64,000 bases of DNA from Microbacterium sp. nov. GSS16 (GCF_028198145.1 NZ_CP116338.1:992001-1056000), one strand, 5' to 3'. Positions 19,098 through 28,023 are shown, counted from the first letter of the stretch. Numbers and translations: made by a program. Notes: generated by a model from the sequence alone, not told the origin.

Positions 19098-20003
19098 TCA
19101 GCTCGTCGCGACCTCGACCAGTTCCCTGGCGAGGCCGTGCAGATCGCGGGGGCCACCCTGCCACAGGGCCGTGATCGGCCGGCGCAGCGGCACCGGCGCC
19201 AGATCGAGTGCGTGCAGGCGACCGAGCGCGGTGTCGTCGGCGACGGCGAGTTCGCTGAGCACGGCCGGAGCGATGCCGGCGATCGCCGCCGAGCGCACCG
19301 CCGCTTCGGTCGACAGCACCGATGCCGGCGGCTCGGCGGTGTAGCCGGCCGCGCTCAGCACCTGGTCGAGGGCGGCACGGGTGCCGCTGCCCTGCTCACG
19401 GACGATGAGGGGCGTGGCGGCGACCTCGGCGAAGTCGACGCTGTTGCGGCCGGCCCACGAATGCTGCAGGCCCACCGCGACGACCATGGAATCCCAGTGC
19501 ACGACGCGCGAGCCGAGGCCCGTCGGGATGCGCGGGCTCTCGATGAAGCCGAGTGCGCACTCGCCCTCCTGCACCTTGCGGATCACCTCGTCGCTGTTGG
19601 CGGTGTCGAACACGACCGATGACGGACGCTGGCCGCGGGCGATCTGGCGACCGTGCAGAGCGGCGACCCAGCCGGGAAGCAGGTGCGCGGCCACGGTCTG
19701 GCTGACCGCGACCACCAGATCGGTCGCGCTGTGCTGGCGCAGCGAGCCGACCGCCGCGTTGAACCGGTCCATCGAGGCCAGCGCCTCCCGCGCCCACACG
19801 ACGACGAGGTCGCCCTGCGGGCTGAGCACGGTGCCGCGAGGCGAGCGCTGCAGCAGCTCGACGTCCATCTCGCGTTCGAAGGCGCGCAGCCGTGCCGAGA
19901 GCGCCTGCTGGGTGAGGCCGAGCGAGCGGGCGGCGCGCGAGATGCTGCCGTCGGACGCCACCTGCACCAGCGCGCGCAGCGGCCGGACGTCGACGATCTC
20001 CAT
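19098..20003 (-). CDS. LysR-family transcriptional regulator
   Basis: 301 residues from ATG 20001-20003. N-terminal winged helix (ALVQVASDGSISRAARSLGL, TQQALSARLRAFE) and a C-terminal LysR substrate-binding fold. It is divergent from the YeiH-family gene, the common arrangement in which a CysB-like LysR regulates the exporter. The frame extends 33 codons upstream, but the chosen start sits at the conserved MEIVDVRPLRAL. A perfect palindrome, GGTTACAA-N7-TTGTAACC, abuts this start codon and would cover its RBS region. Confidence 0.88.
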   Translation of the reverse strand: MEIVDVRPLRALVQVASDGSISRAARSLGLTQQALSARLRAFEREMDVELLQRSPRGTVLSPQGDLVVVWAREALASMDRFNAAVGSLRQHSATDLVVAVSQTVAAHLLPGWVAALHGRQIARGQRPSSVVFDTANSDEVIRKVQEGECALGFIESPRIPTGLGSRVVHWDSMVVAVGLQHSWAGRNSVDFAEVAATPLIVREQGSGTRAALDQVLSAAGYTAEPPASVLSTEAAVRSAAIAGIAPAVLSELAVADDTALGRLHALDLAPVPLRRPITALWQGGPRDLHGLARELVEVATS

Positions 20004-20026
20004 GGTTACAACTCCTCGTTGTAACC
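20004..20026. promoter_or_regulatory. LysR-type operator between lysR and yeiH-like genes
   Basis: GGTTACAA-CTCCTCG-TTGTAACC, a perfect 8-7-8 inverted repeat containing the T-N11-A core of LysR boxes. It lies at the 5' edge of the regulator and about 20 bases upstream of a TACTCT -10 candidate (20045-20050) for the yeiH-like gene, the usual place for autorepression and target activation. Confidence 0.75.
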
Positions 20027-20080
20027 CTACAAGAATGCGCGCTCTACTCTGCGCCCTGCCGCCCGTCGAAGACTGGATGC

Positions 20081-21154
20081 ATGGAACGAACCGCTCGTGC
20101 ATCTGTGTCGCAGCCGCCCACCGCCGAGAGCCGGCGCCGGGGCCCGGGGGCGGCGCTGGGCGCTGTGGGCGGCGTGCTGCCGGGGCTGCTGCTGTGCGTC
20201 GTGATCGCGGCGATCGCGACCTTCGTCGGTCGCGCCGTCCCCGTGCTCGGAGCGGTGATCCCGGCCGTGCTGATCGGCGTGCTGATCGCTCTCGTGCGAC
20301 GGCCCTCGGGCCGCGTCGTGCGGGGCGTGCGGTTCGCGAGCTCGTTCGTGCTGCAGTGCGCCGTCGTGCTGCTCGGTGCCGGCCTCTCGATCGACTCGGT
20401 GCTCCGGGTGGGGGCCCGCTCGCTGCCGGTCATGCTGCTCTCGCTGGCTGTCTGCCTGCTCGCGGCCTGGCTGCTCGGGCGCGCGCTGCGCATCGACGCC
20501 GGGCTGGTCACGCTCATCGGCGTCGGCACCGGCATCTGCGGGGCCTCGGCCATCGCCGCCGTCTCGCCGGTCATCCGCGCGAAGAGCTCGCAGGTGGCCT
20601 ACGCCGTCTCGACGATCTTCCTGTTCAATATCATCGCGATCGGCGCGTTCCCGCTGATCGGGCACCTGCTCGGGATGTCGCCGCAGGCATTCGGCCTGTT
20701 CGCCGGCACCGCCGTGAACGACACCAGCTCGGTCGTGGCCGCCGCCAGCGTCTACGGCGCCGCCGCGCTGAAGTTCGCCGTCGTGGTCAAGCTCGTGCGC
20801 ACGCTGATGATCGTGCCGGTCAGCGTCGGACTGGCCGTCATCGACGCTCGACGCCGCCAGGGGCGCAGCGGCTTCTCCCTCGCCCGCGTGCTGCGCCTGG
20901 TGCCGTGGTTCCTGGTCGGATTCGTGGCGCTCGCCCTCGTCAACTCGACCGGCGTCGTCCCGCCCGTCGTCGCGGATGCGCTGGGCCAGGTCAGCGGCTT
21001 CCTCGTGGCGACCGCCCTGGCCGGCATCGGTCTGTCGACCGATCCGGCGACGATCCGCACCGCCGGCTGGCGTCCGCTCGCACTCGGCGGGATGCTGTCG
21101 GTGCTCGTCGCCGCGACCACCGTCACCACGATGGCGTTCGCCGGCTACCTGTGA
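20081..21154 (+). CDS. YeiH-family putative sulfate exporter
   Basis: 357 residues with about ten membrane helices, for example LPGLLLCVVIAAIATFVGRA and VLQCAVVLLGAGLSI. The blocks TLIGVGTGICGASAIAAVSP and FGLFAGTAVNDTSSVVAAA are highly conserved in the YeiH/UPF0324 family, proposed anion (sulfate) exporters; the function is weakly supported experimentally. Divergent LysR regulator and a nearby sulfate-reduction operon fit a sulfur or sulfite stress role. Its 3' end overlaps the converging tetR-type gene by 10 bases. Confidence 0.9.
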   Translation: MERTARASVSQPPTAESRRRGPGAALGAVGGVLPGLLLCVVIAAIATFVGRAVPVLGAVIPAVLIGVLIALVRRPSGRVVRGVRFASSFVLQCAVVLLGAGLSIDSVLRVGARSLPVMLLSLAVCLLAAWLLGRALRIDAGLVTLIGVGTGICGASAIAAVSPVIRAKSSQVAYAVSTIFLFNIIAIGAFPLIGHLLGMSPQAFGLFAGTAVNDTSSVVAAASVYGAAALKFAVVVKLVRTLMIVPVSVGLAVIDARRRQGRSGFSLARVLRLVPWFLVGFVALALVNSTGVVPPVVADALGQVSGFLVATALAGIGLSTDPATIRTAGWRPLALGGMLSVLVAATTVTTMAFAGYL

Positions 21155-21729
21155 CGCCCGGGGTCGTCGATCAGGCCCGCGACGAGCGCGTCGACGATCT
21201 CGTCGGTGCCGGTCTCCGGGTCGAGCGGCGAGGTGAGCCGGTCGAAGACCAGGCCTTCGATCGCGTAATGGAACAGTGCGATCTCGCGACGCCCACCTGG
21301 TAGCCCTGCGGCCTCGTTGAACGCCACGTCCGCGTCGAACGCGGCACGCTGCCAGTCGCGGATCGCGGGCATCAGCTCCGGCCGGCGGGCCACCTCGAGT
21401 CGCAGCTCGAACAGCGCCAGCGTGACGTCGCGGTGGGTGGTGAGACGCCGAACGATGTCCCTCACGTAATCGGCGAAGAGCTCGCGCGTCGGCGGCGCGG
21501 ACTCCCGTGTGGCGAGATCGTCGGCGGAGGGCGCGAGACGGATGCCGATCCGCTCGACGAGTCCGGCGATGAGCAGCTCCCGGCTGCGGAAGTAGTTCGA
21601 CGTGGTTCCGAGCGGCACCCCCGCCTCAGCGTCGATCGCGCGGTGGGTGAGCCCGCGCGAGCCCTCCCTGGCGAGCACGGTGATACCGGCGTCCGCAAGC
21701 GCGCTACGCCGCGCATCGTTCTTCGCCAT
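21145..21729 (-). CDS. TetR-family transcriptional regulator
   Basis: 194 residues. N-terminal HTH (ALADAGITVLAREGSRGLTH, RAIDAEAGVPLGTTSNYFRS) and a helical ligand-binding C-terminal domain. It is divergent from a small reductase-like gene; two similar palindromic sites lie between their starts. Ligand unknown; control of the neighbouring gene and itself is inferred. Confidence 0.9.
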   Translation of the reverse strand: MAKNDARRSALADAGITVLAREGSRGLTHRAIDAEAGVPLGTTSNYFRSRELLIAGLVERIGIRLAPSADDLATRESAPPTRELFADYVRDIVRRLTTHRDVTLALFELRLEVARRPELMPAIRDWQRAAFDADVAFNEAAGLPGGRREIALFHYAIEGLVFDRLTSPLDPETGTDEIVDALVAGLIDDPGRHR

Positions 21730-21744
21730 GGGATGACCCTAGCG

Positions 21745-21789
21745 CAACCACTGCAGCTGTTGTAGTCTGGTCAACCACTGCAGTTGTCG
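21745..21789. promoter_or_regulatory. Paired operator sites for the TetR regulator
   Basis: CAACCACTGCAGCTGTTG (21745-21762) and CAACCACTGCAGTTGTCG (21772-21789) are two copies, 27 bases apart, of a palindrome built on CAAC-N2-CTGCAG-N2-GTTG. They fill the gap between the divergent starts at 21729 and 21804, including the presumed promoters. Confidence 0.75.
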
Positions 21790-21803
21790 TGATTGGAGCA
21801 CTG

Positions 21804-22376
21804 ATGCGAGAACTCACCTACTTCGTCGCCGTCTCGATCGACGGCTTCATCGCCGGGCCGGGTGGAGAGCACGACCGGTTCCTCGCGGAGGGCGACCATA
21901 TGGCCTTCATCGCGGAGAGGTATCGCGGCACCGTGCCGACCGCCTTCGCCGATCACGTGGGGGTGCCGAGCGACGGCGGCCCCTTCGACACGGTGCTGAT
22001 GGGCTGGAACACCTACGCGGTCGGCCTGCCCCACGTGCCGAATCCCTACTCGCACCTGCGGCAGATCGTCTTCACGCGCGCGCACGATGCGCCGGAGGGG
22101 GCGGAGACCGTCCAGTTCACCGACCGCGATCCGGTGGAGGTCGTCCGCGAGCTGAAGGGCGAGCCGGGCGCCGGCATCTGGCTGTGCGGAGGCGGGGCAC
22201 TCGCCGGGCGACTGGCCGGCGAGATCGACCGCCTCGTGCTGAAGGCGAGTCCCGTGCTGCTCGGCGACGGCATCCGGCTGCTCGGCGATCACCCCTACGC
22301 ACCGCGCGCGATGGTCCCGCGTGCGGTCACCCGGTTCGACTCGGGCGTCGTGATCTCGGAGTACGCACCCGCCTGA
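21804..22376 (+). CDS. Dihydrofolate-reductase-family protein (RibD C-terminal domain)
   Basis: 190 residues from ATG 21804, RBS GGAG 7 bases upstream. The start RELTYFVAVSIDGFIAGPGG and the later GIWLCGGGALAGRL are hallmarks of the RibD-C/DHFR-like fold that binds NADPH. These proteins are common under TetR control in actinobacteria and are not usually the housekeeping DHFR. Substrate unknown. Divergently transcribed from the TetR gene with shared operators. Confidence 0.85.
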   Translation: MRELTYFVAVSIDGFIAGPGGEHDRFLAEGDHMAFIAERYRGTVPTAFADHVGVPSDGGPFDTVLMGWNTYAVGLPHVPNPYSHLRQIVFTRAHDAPEGAETVQFTDRDPVEVVRELKGEPGAGIWLCGGGALAGRLAGEIDRLVLKASPVLLGDGIRLLGDHPYAPRAMVPRAVTRFDSGVVISEYAPA

Positions 22377-22431
22377 CCTGCGCTCGTCAGCCGGGTCTCG
22401 GTTCCGCGCCGCTCAGGTGGGCCGCAGCAGC

Positions 22432-23016
22432 TCAGGCCGGAGGCAGTCGCAGCACGTCGCCCTCGCCGCCGGGGATGTCATCGGCGATCCGGATGCTGCG
22501 GGCGAGGTCGTCGAGGGCGGCCTCGAGGGTCCCGAACCGCTCCCGATCGCTGCACACCGCGGTCAGGGTGATCAGGTGCGTGCCGGTGTCCCACGTGTAG
22601 GTCGCCGACGCGGGGGACGCCGGATCGGGCGGCACGGGCATCATGAGCTTCTCGCCCTGGCCGAGCGCGGAGCGGAAGTCCTCGGTGTCGTCGTACTCCA
22701 TGGGCATCATGGCGCGGGCGGTGCGCAGCTGCGGGGTGAGCGCCTGCACGGTCGCCATCGCCACCACGAGCTCCGGCTCGGCCTTCCATGTCCAGGCCAG
22801 CACCCGTCCGTCGGCCCTGCGCATCGCGAACGGGATGGCCTGACTCGCCAGCCAGCTGCCGAATCGGGCGCCGGGCAGTGTCTCGCGCCCGAGTCCCGTG
22901 CCCGCCTGCGCCATCAGCATCCGGATGGCGGCCTTCCGATGCCGACGGCCGCTGAAGCCCAGAGAGCCGGTGACGGGGATCCACAGAGCACGGTCGGCAG
23001 ACGAGATCAGACGCAT
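22432..23016 (-). CDS. Hypothetical protein
   Basis: 194 residues from ATG 23014-23016 (MRLISSADRALWIPVTGSLG). No domain recognised. It is soluble, with a middle block AMMPMEYDDTEDFRSALGQG and a region LVVAMATVQALTPQLRTARA. The C-terminal part TWDTGTHLITLTAVCSDRER looks like a beta-sheet sensor or SRPBCC-like fold, but I would not assign it. GC3 bias is that of a real gene. It is divergent from the glycosyltransferase gene (95-base gap). Confidence 0.7.
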   Translation of the reverse strand: MRLISSADRALWIPVTGSLGFSGRRHRKAAIRMLMAQAGTGLGRETLPGARFGSWLASQAIPFAMRRADGRVLAWTWKAEPELVVAMATVQALTPQLRTARAMMPMEYDDTEDFRSALGQGEKLMMPVPPDPASPASATYTWDTGTHLITLTAVCSDRERFGTLEAALDDLARSIRIADDIPGGEGDVLRLPPA

Positions 23017-23110
23017 GAGCCCACGGTACGCGGCCCGCCTCCCGAGATGGCACAGTGCCCTCGGGTAGAGTGACGGGCGCCCAGAGCTAGAGATAGGCAG
23101 CAGACTTCCC

Positions 23111-24289
23111 GTGACCTCCGGACGCCCCCTGAAGATCCTCATCGGCTGCGACACGTTCGCCCCCGACATCAACGGAGCCGCACGCTTCGCCGAGCGCCTC
23201 GCCGCCGGCCTCGTGCAGCGCGGCCACGACGTGCACGTCGTCGCGCCCAACACCGCGTACCGGCGCTCGCCCGCGCACACCGAGGTGATCGAGGGCGAGC
23301 CGATGACGATGCACCGGCTGCCCGCGCTGCGCTGGCTGCCCCACGACTGGGTGCGCTTCGTCTGGCCGTGGCGGTCGAAGCACTGGGCGCGTAAGGTGCT
23401 CGACGAGGTGCGTCCCGACATCGTGCACATCCAGTCGCACATCATCATCGGGCGCGGACTGACCCGCATCGCCCATCAGCGTGGCATCCCCGTCATCGCG
23501 ACCAATCACGTGATGGCCGAGAACATCCTCGACCACACCGCGATGCCGAAGTTCATCGACGACATCGTGCTGCGCCTGGCCTGGGCCGACGCCAAGCGCA
23601 CCTTCGACATGACCCGCGCGGTGACCACGCCCACCCGCAAGGCCGCCGACTTCCTCGAGCGCACGATCGACATGCCGGGCGTCGTGCCGATCAGCTGCGG
23701 CATCGACCGACGCAACTACGATCCGGTGATCGCCCCGCGCGAGCGCAACCGCATCCTCTTCGTGGGGCGGCTCACGGGCGAGAAGCAGGTCGACGTCGTG
23801 CTGCGCGCGGTGGCGGCGCTCGACTCGGCGCTCGACGTGCACTTCGACATCGCCGGCGGCGGCGACCAGCGCAAGGCCCTCGAGGCGCTCACCGCGCAGC
23901 TGGGCATCGAGGATCGGGTCACGTTCCACGGCCGGGTGACCGACGCGCAGCTGCGCGAGCTGTACTCGCGCTCGTCGGTGTTCGCGATCGCCTCGATCGC
24001 CGAGCTGCAGTCGATCGTGACGATGGAGGCCATGGCATCCGCCCTGCCGATCGTCGGCGCCGACGCCGTCGCTCTGCCGCATCTCGTGCACGACGGCGAG
24101 AACGGCTACCTGTTCGAGCCCGGGAACGTCGACGATCTCGCCGACAAGCTGACCCGGGTGCTGACCGCGTCGCCCGCCGAGTACGAGCGGATGCAGCGCG
24201 CCTCGCTCGACGGCGTGGCCGTGCACGACATCAACCGCACGCTAGACACCTTCGAGGCGCTCTACCGCGAGGAGCCGCTGCCCTCCTGA
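23111..24289 (+). CDS. GT4-family glycosyltransferase
   Basis: 392 residues from GTG 23111. N-terminal acceptor domain begins LKILIGCDTFAPDINGAARF; the C-terminal donor domain has NRILFVGRLTGEKQVDVVLR and the E-x7-E motif region SIAELQSIVTMEAMASALPI. These are GT-B fold retaining transferases of family GT4, such as mannosyl- or glucosyltransferases acting on lipid acceptors. Sugar donor and acceptor cannot be told from the sequence. No polysaccharide or lipid genes sit beside it, so it is probably monocistronic. Confidence 0.88.
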   Translation: MTSGRPLKILIGCDTFAPDINGAARFAERLAAGLVQRGHDVHVVAPNTAYRRSPAHTEVIEGEPMTMHRLPALRWLPHDWVRFVWPWRSKHWARKVLDEVRPDIVHIQSHIIIGRGLTRIAHQRGIPVIATNHVMAENILDHTAMPKFIDDIVLRLAWADAKRTFDMTRAVTTPTRKAADFLERTIDMPGVVPISCGIDRRNYDPVIAPRERNRILFVGRLTGEKQVDVVLRAVAALDSALDVHFDIAGGGDQRKALEALTAQLGIEDRVTFHGRVTDAQLRELYSRSSVFAIASIAELQSIVTMEAMASALPIVGADAVALPHLVHDGENGYLFEPGNVDDLADKLTRVLTASPAEYERMQRASLDGVAVHDINRTLDTFEALYREEPLPS

Positions 24290-24337
24290 GGCTGCCCTGC
24301 TGGCGTCGGCGCGGTCATCCGCGCTGCGAGGCTCGTC

Positions 24338-25735
24338 TCATGCGTTGGTCATGCCGCGGCGCAGCAGTCGTCCGCGCGGGTTCTCGAAGTCGATGATCTC
24401 GCCGTGCAGCCAGGTGCGGCGCACGACGCCGGCGAGAGCCTTGCCCTGGTATGGCGTGATGGGGTTCTTGTGGTGCAGCTTCTTCGCGTCGACCACGTAG
24501 GCGTCATCGGCGGCGAAGATCGAGAAGTCGGCGTCGTAGCCCGGCGCGATGCGTCCCTTGCCGGTGAGGCCGGCGAACTGGGCCGGCCGCTCGCTCATCC
24601 ATGCCACGACCTGCTCGAGCGAGAGCCCGCGCTGACGCGCCTCGGTCCAGATGAGCGAGAGCCCCAGCTGCAGCGAGGCCACGCCGCCCCAGGCGACGCC
24701 GAAGTCGCCGTTCTCGAGATCCTTCAGGTCGAGGGTCGAGGGGGAGTGGTCCGACACGATGAAGTCGATCGTGCCGTCCTCCAGGCCCTGCCAGAGCAGC
24801 TCGCGGTTGCCCGCCTCTCGGATCGGCGGGCAGCACTTGAACGCCGTCGCGCCGAGGGGGATCTCCTCGCTGACCAGAGTCAGGTAGTGCGGGCAGGTCT
24901 CGACGGTGATCTTGAGGCCGTCGTGCTTCGCGGTGCGCAGCATCGCCAGAGCATCCGACGACGACAGATGCAGGATGTGCGCCCGAGCATTCGTCCAGCG
25001 GGCACGCTCGATGACCTCGGCGATGGCGAGGTTCTCGGCGCCGCGGGGGCGGGATGCGAGGAACTTCGAGTAGTCGTCCCCGTCGGGCTGCGGGGCGCGG
25101 TCGATGGCCCTGGAGTCCTCGGCGTGCACGATCATCACGGAGTCGAACGTGGCGAGCTCGCGCATGTCCTTCTCGAGCTCGTCCGGGTCGAGCGGCGGGA
25201 ACTCGTCGACACCCGAGTGCAGCAGGAAGCTCTTGAAGCCGAACACGCCTGCGTCGTGCAGGGGGCGCAGGTCGGCGGTGTTGCCGGGGACCGCACCGCC
25301 CCAGAACCCGACATCGACGTGAGTCTGCCCCCGCGCGACCTCGCGCTTGATCTCGAGCGCTTCGACGCTGACGGTGGGAGGGATGCTGTTCAGCGGCATG
25401 TCGACGATCGTCGTCACGCCGCCGGCTGCGGCGGCGCGAGTGGCAGAGGCGAAGCCCTCCCACTCGGTGCGGCCCGGTTCGTTGACGTGCACGTGGGTGT
25501 CGACCAGGCCGGGGATGAGCGTCTCGTCCTCGGCGAGCTCGACGACCTCGGCGCCGTCGAGATCGTTGCCGAGCGGCTGCATCGCGACGATGACGCCGCC
25601 GCGCACGCCGACCTCTCGGGGGCGGATGCCTGAGCTGGTGAGGACGCGCTGACCACGGATCACGAGGTCGTAGTGCTCGCCCGTGGGGTCGAGCGAGGTC
25701 CGTGCTGTCTCCTGGTGCTCGGCGTCCTGTGACAT
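24338..25735 (-). CDS. allB: Allantoinase
   Basis: 465 residues from ATG 25733-25735. Cyclic amidohydrolase: metal ligands HVH at 81-83 in LVDTHVHVNEPGRTEWEGF, carbamylated Lys in VFGFKSFLLHSG, then MIVHAED, HILHLSSSDAL and SDHSPST. This matches allantoinase rather than dihydroorotase. It opens allantoin to allantoate. An in-frame ATG 27 bases upstream is possible. Divergent from the citE-like gene; a TTTC...GAGAA operator-like site lies about 22-37 bases upstream of its start. No allantoate amidohydrolase is adjacent. Confidence 0.92.
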   Translation of the reverse strand: MSQDAEHQETARTSLDPTGEHYDLVIRGQRVLTSSGIRPREVGVRGGVIVAMQPLGNDLDGAEVVELAEDETLIPGLVDTHVHVNEPGRTEWEGFASATRAAAAGGVTTIVDMPLNSIPPTVSVEALEIKREVARGQTHVDVGFWGGAVPGNTADLRPLHDAGVFGFKSFLLHSGVDEFPPLDPDELEKDMRELATFDSVMIVHAEDSRAIDRAPQPDGDDYSKFLASRPRGAENLAIAEVIERARWTNARAHILHLSSSDALAMLRTAKHDGLKITVETCPHYLTLVSEEIPLGATAFKCCPPIREAGNRELLWQGLEDGTIDFIVSDHSPSTLDLKDLENGDFGVAWGGVASLQLGLSLIWTEARQRGLSLEQVVAWMSERPAQFAGLTGKGRIAPGYDADFSIFAADDAYVVDAKKLHHKNPITPYQGKALAGVVRRTWLHGEIIDFENPRGRLLRRGMTNA

Positions 25736-25756
25736 CCCGACCGCCCTTTCTGATAC

Positions 25757-25772
25757 TTTCATGATGCGAGAA
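25757..25772. promoter_or_regulatory. Purine-region operator-like site, allB
   Basis: TTTCATGATGCGAGAA, followed at 25776-25790 by a reverse half-site CTTTTCGCACTAAG-like. It shares the ATGCGA core with sites before the iclR-family gene (30999) and mae (31084). Confidence 0.5.
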
Positions 25773-25897
25773 CAACTTTTCGCACTAAGGGATCTCACCA
25801 TGCGGACGAAACGCTGTCAACACGGTGCGAGTGTAGTCCCGGCATAGGCTGAGCGATCGGTGGGTCTGCTGGCGGACGGAAGTGCTCCACAGTAGAC

Positions 25898-25914
25898 TTT
25901 TCACATCGCAGAAA
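25898..25914. promoter_or_regulatory. Purine-region operator-like site, citE-like gene
   Basis: TTTTCACATCGCAGAAA, i.e. TTTC-N8-GAAA. It begins at the last base of a candidate -10 TAGACT (25893-25898), so a bound protein would block transcription of the gene at 25940. Confidence 0.5.
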
Positions 25915-25939
25915 CCGGATTTCATTGATCGGAACTCAG

Positions 25940-26797
25940 ATGAACGCTCCCCTCCCGTCCGCCGCGCGACGTGAGATCGCTCCCGAACTCGCCCGCTCCT
26001 GGCTGCTCGTCGCGGCCACCCGCCCCGAGACCTTCGACGACGCGGCGGCCTCGCACGCCGATGCGGTGGTGCTCGACATCGAGGACGCCGTCGATGCCAG
26101 CAGGAAGGAGTCGGCTCGCGCCGACGTCGTGCGCTGGCTGAGTGAGGGCGGACGCGCGTGGGTGCGCATCAACGACGCCGGCAGCGACTACTGGGCGGAC
26201 GACATCGAAGAGCTCCGCCGCGCACCCGGTCTGCAGGGCGTGATGCTCGCGAAGACAGAGCTCGGCGGCCAGGCCATGGACACCTTCAATCGCCTGGGCG
26301 CCAGGGTTCCCATCGTCGCCCTCGTCGAATCGGCCGTCGGCATCGAGAACGCGAGCGAGATCGCCCGCGCCAAGGGTGTCTTCCGTCTGGCCTTCGGCAG
26401 TGGCGACTTCCGTCGCGACACCGGGATGTCGGCCGACCGGGAGGCGATGGCGTACCCGCGCGCCCGCCTTGTGATCTCGAGCCGCGTCGGCGGGCTCCCC
26501 GGCCCGATCGACGGGCCGACCGTCGGATCGAGCCACCCCATCCTGCGCGAGCAGTCGGCCACCACCGTGGCGATGGGCATGACGGGCAAGCTCTGCTTGC
26601 AGGCCGAGCAGACCCCCGTCGTGAACGAGGTCATCAGCCCCACGCGCACCGACGTCGAATGGGCCTCCGAGTTCCTCGCCGACTTCGACGCCCGCGGTCG
26701 CATCGTCCGCGACGGCAGCGACCTGCCCCGTCTGGGGCGTGCACGCAAGATCATGCACCTCGCCGAAGCCTTCGACGTGCTGCCCGTCGCCCGCTGA
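25940..26797 (+). CDS. HpcH/HpaI (CitE-like) aldolase/lyase
   Basis: 285 residues from ATG 25940 (RBS GGAACT). CitE/HpcH fold markers: DAVVLDIEDAV (Mg2+/substrate Asp-Glu), GVMLAKTELG, IVALVESAVGI and FRLAFGSGDF. The superfamily cleaves or forms C-C bonds with CoA esters or 2-oxoacids, such as malyl-CoA or citramalyl-CoA. Embedded in the purine/glyoxylate region, a reaction involving glyoxylate is attractive but unproven. The peroxiredoxin gene follows 79 bases downstream on the same strand. Confidence 0.85.
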   Translation: MNAPLPSAARREIAPELARSWLLVAATRPETFDDAAASHADAVVLDIEDAVDASRKESARADVVRWLSEGGRAWVRINDAGSDYWADDIEELRRAPGLQGVMLAKTELGGQAMDTFNRLGARVPIVALVESAVGIENASEIARAKGVFRLAFGSGDFRRDTGMSADREAMAYPRARLVISSRVGGLPGPIDGPTVGSSHPILREQSATTVAMGMTGKLCLQAEQTPVVNEVISPTRTDVEWASEFLADFDARGRIVRDGSDLPRLGRARKIMHLAEAFDVLPVAR

Positions 26798-26876
26798 CGA
26801 CGCTGCCGGACGACAGCGCCGCAGCGGGGCATCCATCCCGCAGCAGACATCCATCCCGCAACCGAACGGAGCCACC

Positions 26877-27344
26877 ATGACCGACAAGCTCACCGCCGGC
26901 GTCACCGCGCCCGACTTCACCCTCGAGGATGCGGAGGGCCGCACCGTCGCGCTCGCCGACTACCGCGGCCGCAACGTCGTCGTCTACTTCTACCCGAAGG
27001 CGGCGACGCCCGGCTGCACCACTGAGGCGTGCGATTTCCGCGACAGCCTCTCGGCGCTGGATGCCGCGGGCTACGCGGTCATCGGCATCTCGCCCGACTC
27101 CGTCGACGAGATCCGCGCGTTCGCACAGGCCGAGGGCCTGAACTTCCCGCTGCTCGCCGACAGGGACGCCGCCGTGGCCCGCGCCTGGGGCGTGTGGGGC
27201 GAGAAGAGCGTGGGTGATCGGACCTTCGACGGCGTCATCCGCTCGACGTTCGTGCTCGATGGCGACGGCGTCGTGCAGCGCGCGGAGTACGGTGTGGATG
27301 CAGACGGTCACGTGGCGCGTCTGCGCGCCGAACTGGGCGCCTGA
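26877..27344 (+). CDS. bcp: Thioredoxin-dependent peroxiredoxin, Bcp/PrxQ type
   Basis: 155 residues from ATG 26877. The motif KAATPGCTTEACDFRD contains the peroxidatic Cys and, five residues later, the resolving Cys of PrxQ/BCP proteins. It reduces H2O2 and alkyl peroxides using thioredoxin. It sits just before the urate-oxidase operon, whose reaction makes H2O2, so local detoxification is a plausible reason for the placement. A strong hairpin follows the gene. Confidence 0.93.
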   Translation: MTDKLTAGVTAPDFTLEDAEGRTVALADYRGRNVVVYFYPKAATPGCTTEACDFRDSLSALDAAGYAVIGISPDSVDEIRAFAQAEGLNFPLLADRDAAVARAWGVWGEKSVGDRTFDGVIRSTFVLDGDGVVQRAEYGVDADGHVARLRAELGA

Positions 27345-27360
27345 CTCCACGATGCGAAAA
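27344..27360. promoter_or_regulatory. Operator-like site at the end of the peroxiredoxin gene
   Basis: ACTCCACGATGCGAAAA. The 15 bases CTCCACGATGCGAAA are identical to those at 31085-31099 before the malic enzyme gene. Lying 165 bases upstream of uraD and ahead of a terminator, its role is uncertain. Confidence 0.35.
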
Positions 27361-27361
27361 G

Positions 27362-27398
27362 GCGCCGCCGGGAGGTTGACAAACCCTCCCGGCGGCGC
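27362..27398 (+). terminator. Terminator after peroxiredoxin gene
   Basis: A 14-base arm GCGCCGCCGGGAGG (27362-27375) pairs perfectly with 27385-27398 around a 9-base loop. It separates the peroxiredoxin transcript from the urate operon. Confidence 0.85.
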
Positions 27399-27428
27399 GC
27401 ACACTACTTACACATGCTGAAATAACAG

Positions 27429-27443
27429 TTCCGGCATACGGAA
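27429..27443. promoter_or_regulatory. Palindrome upstream of uraD
   Basis: TTCCG-GCATA-CGGAA, a perfect 5-5-5 inverted repeat about 80 bases before the uraD start; operator candidate for the urate operon. A TTTCCGTATAG half-site recurs at about 27474. Confidence 0.45.
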
Positions 27444-27523
27444 GTAACCTTCTCGTGAAGACTCCGTCAGGGGTTTCCGTATAGCCTTCACGCCGGATGC
27501 CAGCATCTGCTTGAGGATCGAAG

Positions 27524-28012
27524 ATGTTACTCGAGAACTTCAACTCGGCTCCCCGTGAAGAAGCCGTCGCCGTCGTGAAGCCGGCTCTGGACATCGCCCG
27601 CTGGATCGACGCGATCGTCGACGGCCGACCGTACCAGAGCTTCGACCAGATCGTCGCAGCGGCCGCCACGGTCGCTGCCCCGCTCACCGAGGCCGAGATC
27701 GACGGCGCACTCGCGCATCACCCGCGCATCGGCGAGAAGCCGCAAGGCGACACGGCCGAGGCCGCGCACTCGCGCCGCGAGCAGCCGGGCGTCGATGCCG
27801 ACGCCGCCGCTGCGCTGGCCGCGGGCAACAAGGCCTACGAGGAGAAGTTCGACCGCGTGTACCTCGTACGCGCTGCCGGACGCTCCGCCGAGGAGATCCT
27901 CGCCCTGCTGCAGAAGCGGCTGGGCAACACCCCCGAACAGGAACTCGCCGTCGTCGACCAGCAGCTGCGCGAGATCGCAGCGCTGCGTCTGACCGGAGCC
28001 CTCGAGAGCTGA
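27524..28012 (+). CDS. uraD: OHCU decarboxylase
   Basis: 162 residues. The catalytic motif HHPRIG (65-70) is diagnostic for 2-oxo-4-hydroxy-4-carboxy-5-ureidoimidazoline decarboxylase, which makes (S)-allantoin in the last urate-degradation step. First of three genes (uraD, uraH, urate oxidase) separated by 11 and 9 bases and surely co-transcribed. The start MLLENFN keeps the conserved N-terminal helix. Confidence 0.93.
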   Translation: MLLENFNSAPREEAVAVVKPALDIARWIDAIVDGRPYQSFDQIVAAAATVAAPLTEAEIDGALAHHPRIGEKPQGDTAEAAHSRREQPGVDADAAAALAAGNKAYEEKFDRVYLVRAAGRSAEEILALLQKRLGNTPEQELAVVDQQLREIAALRLTGALES

Positions 28013-28023
28013 AGGAGCGCGCC

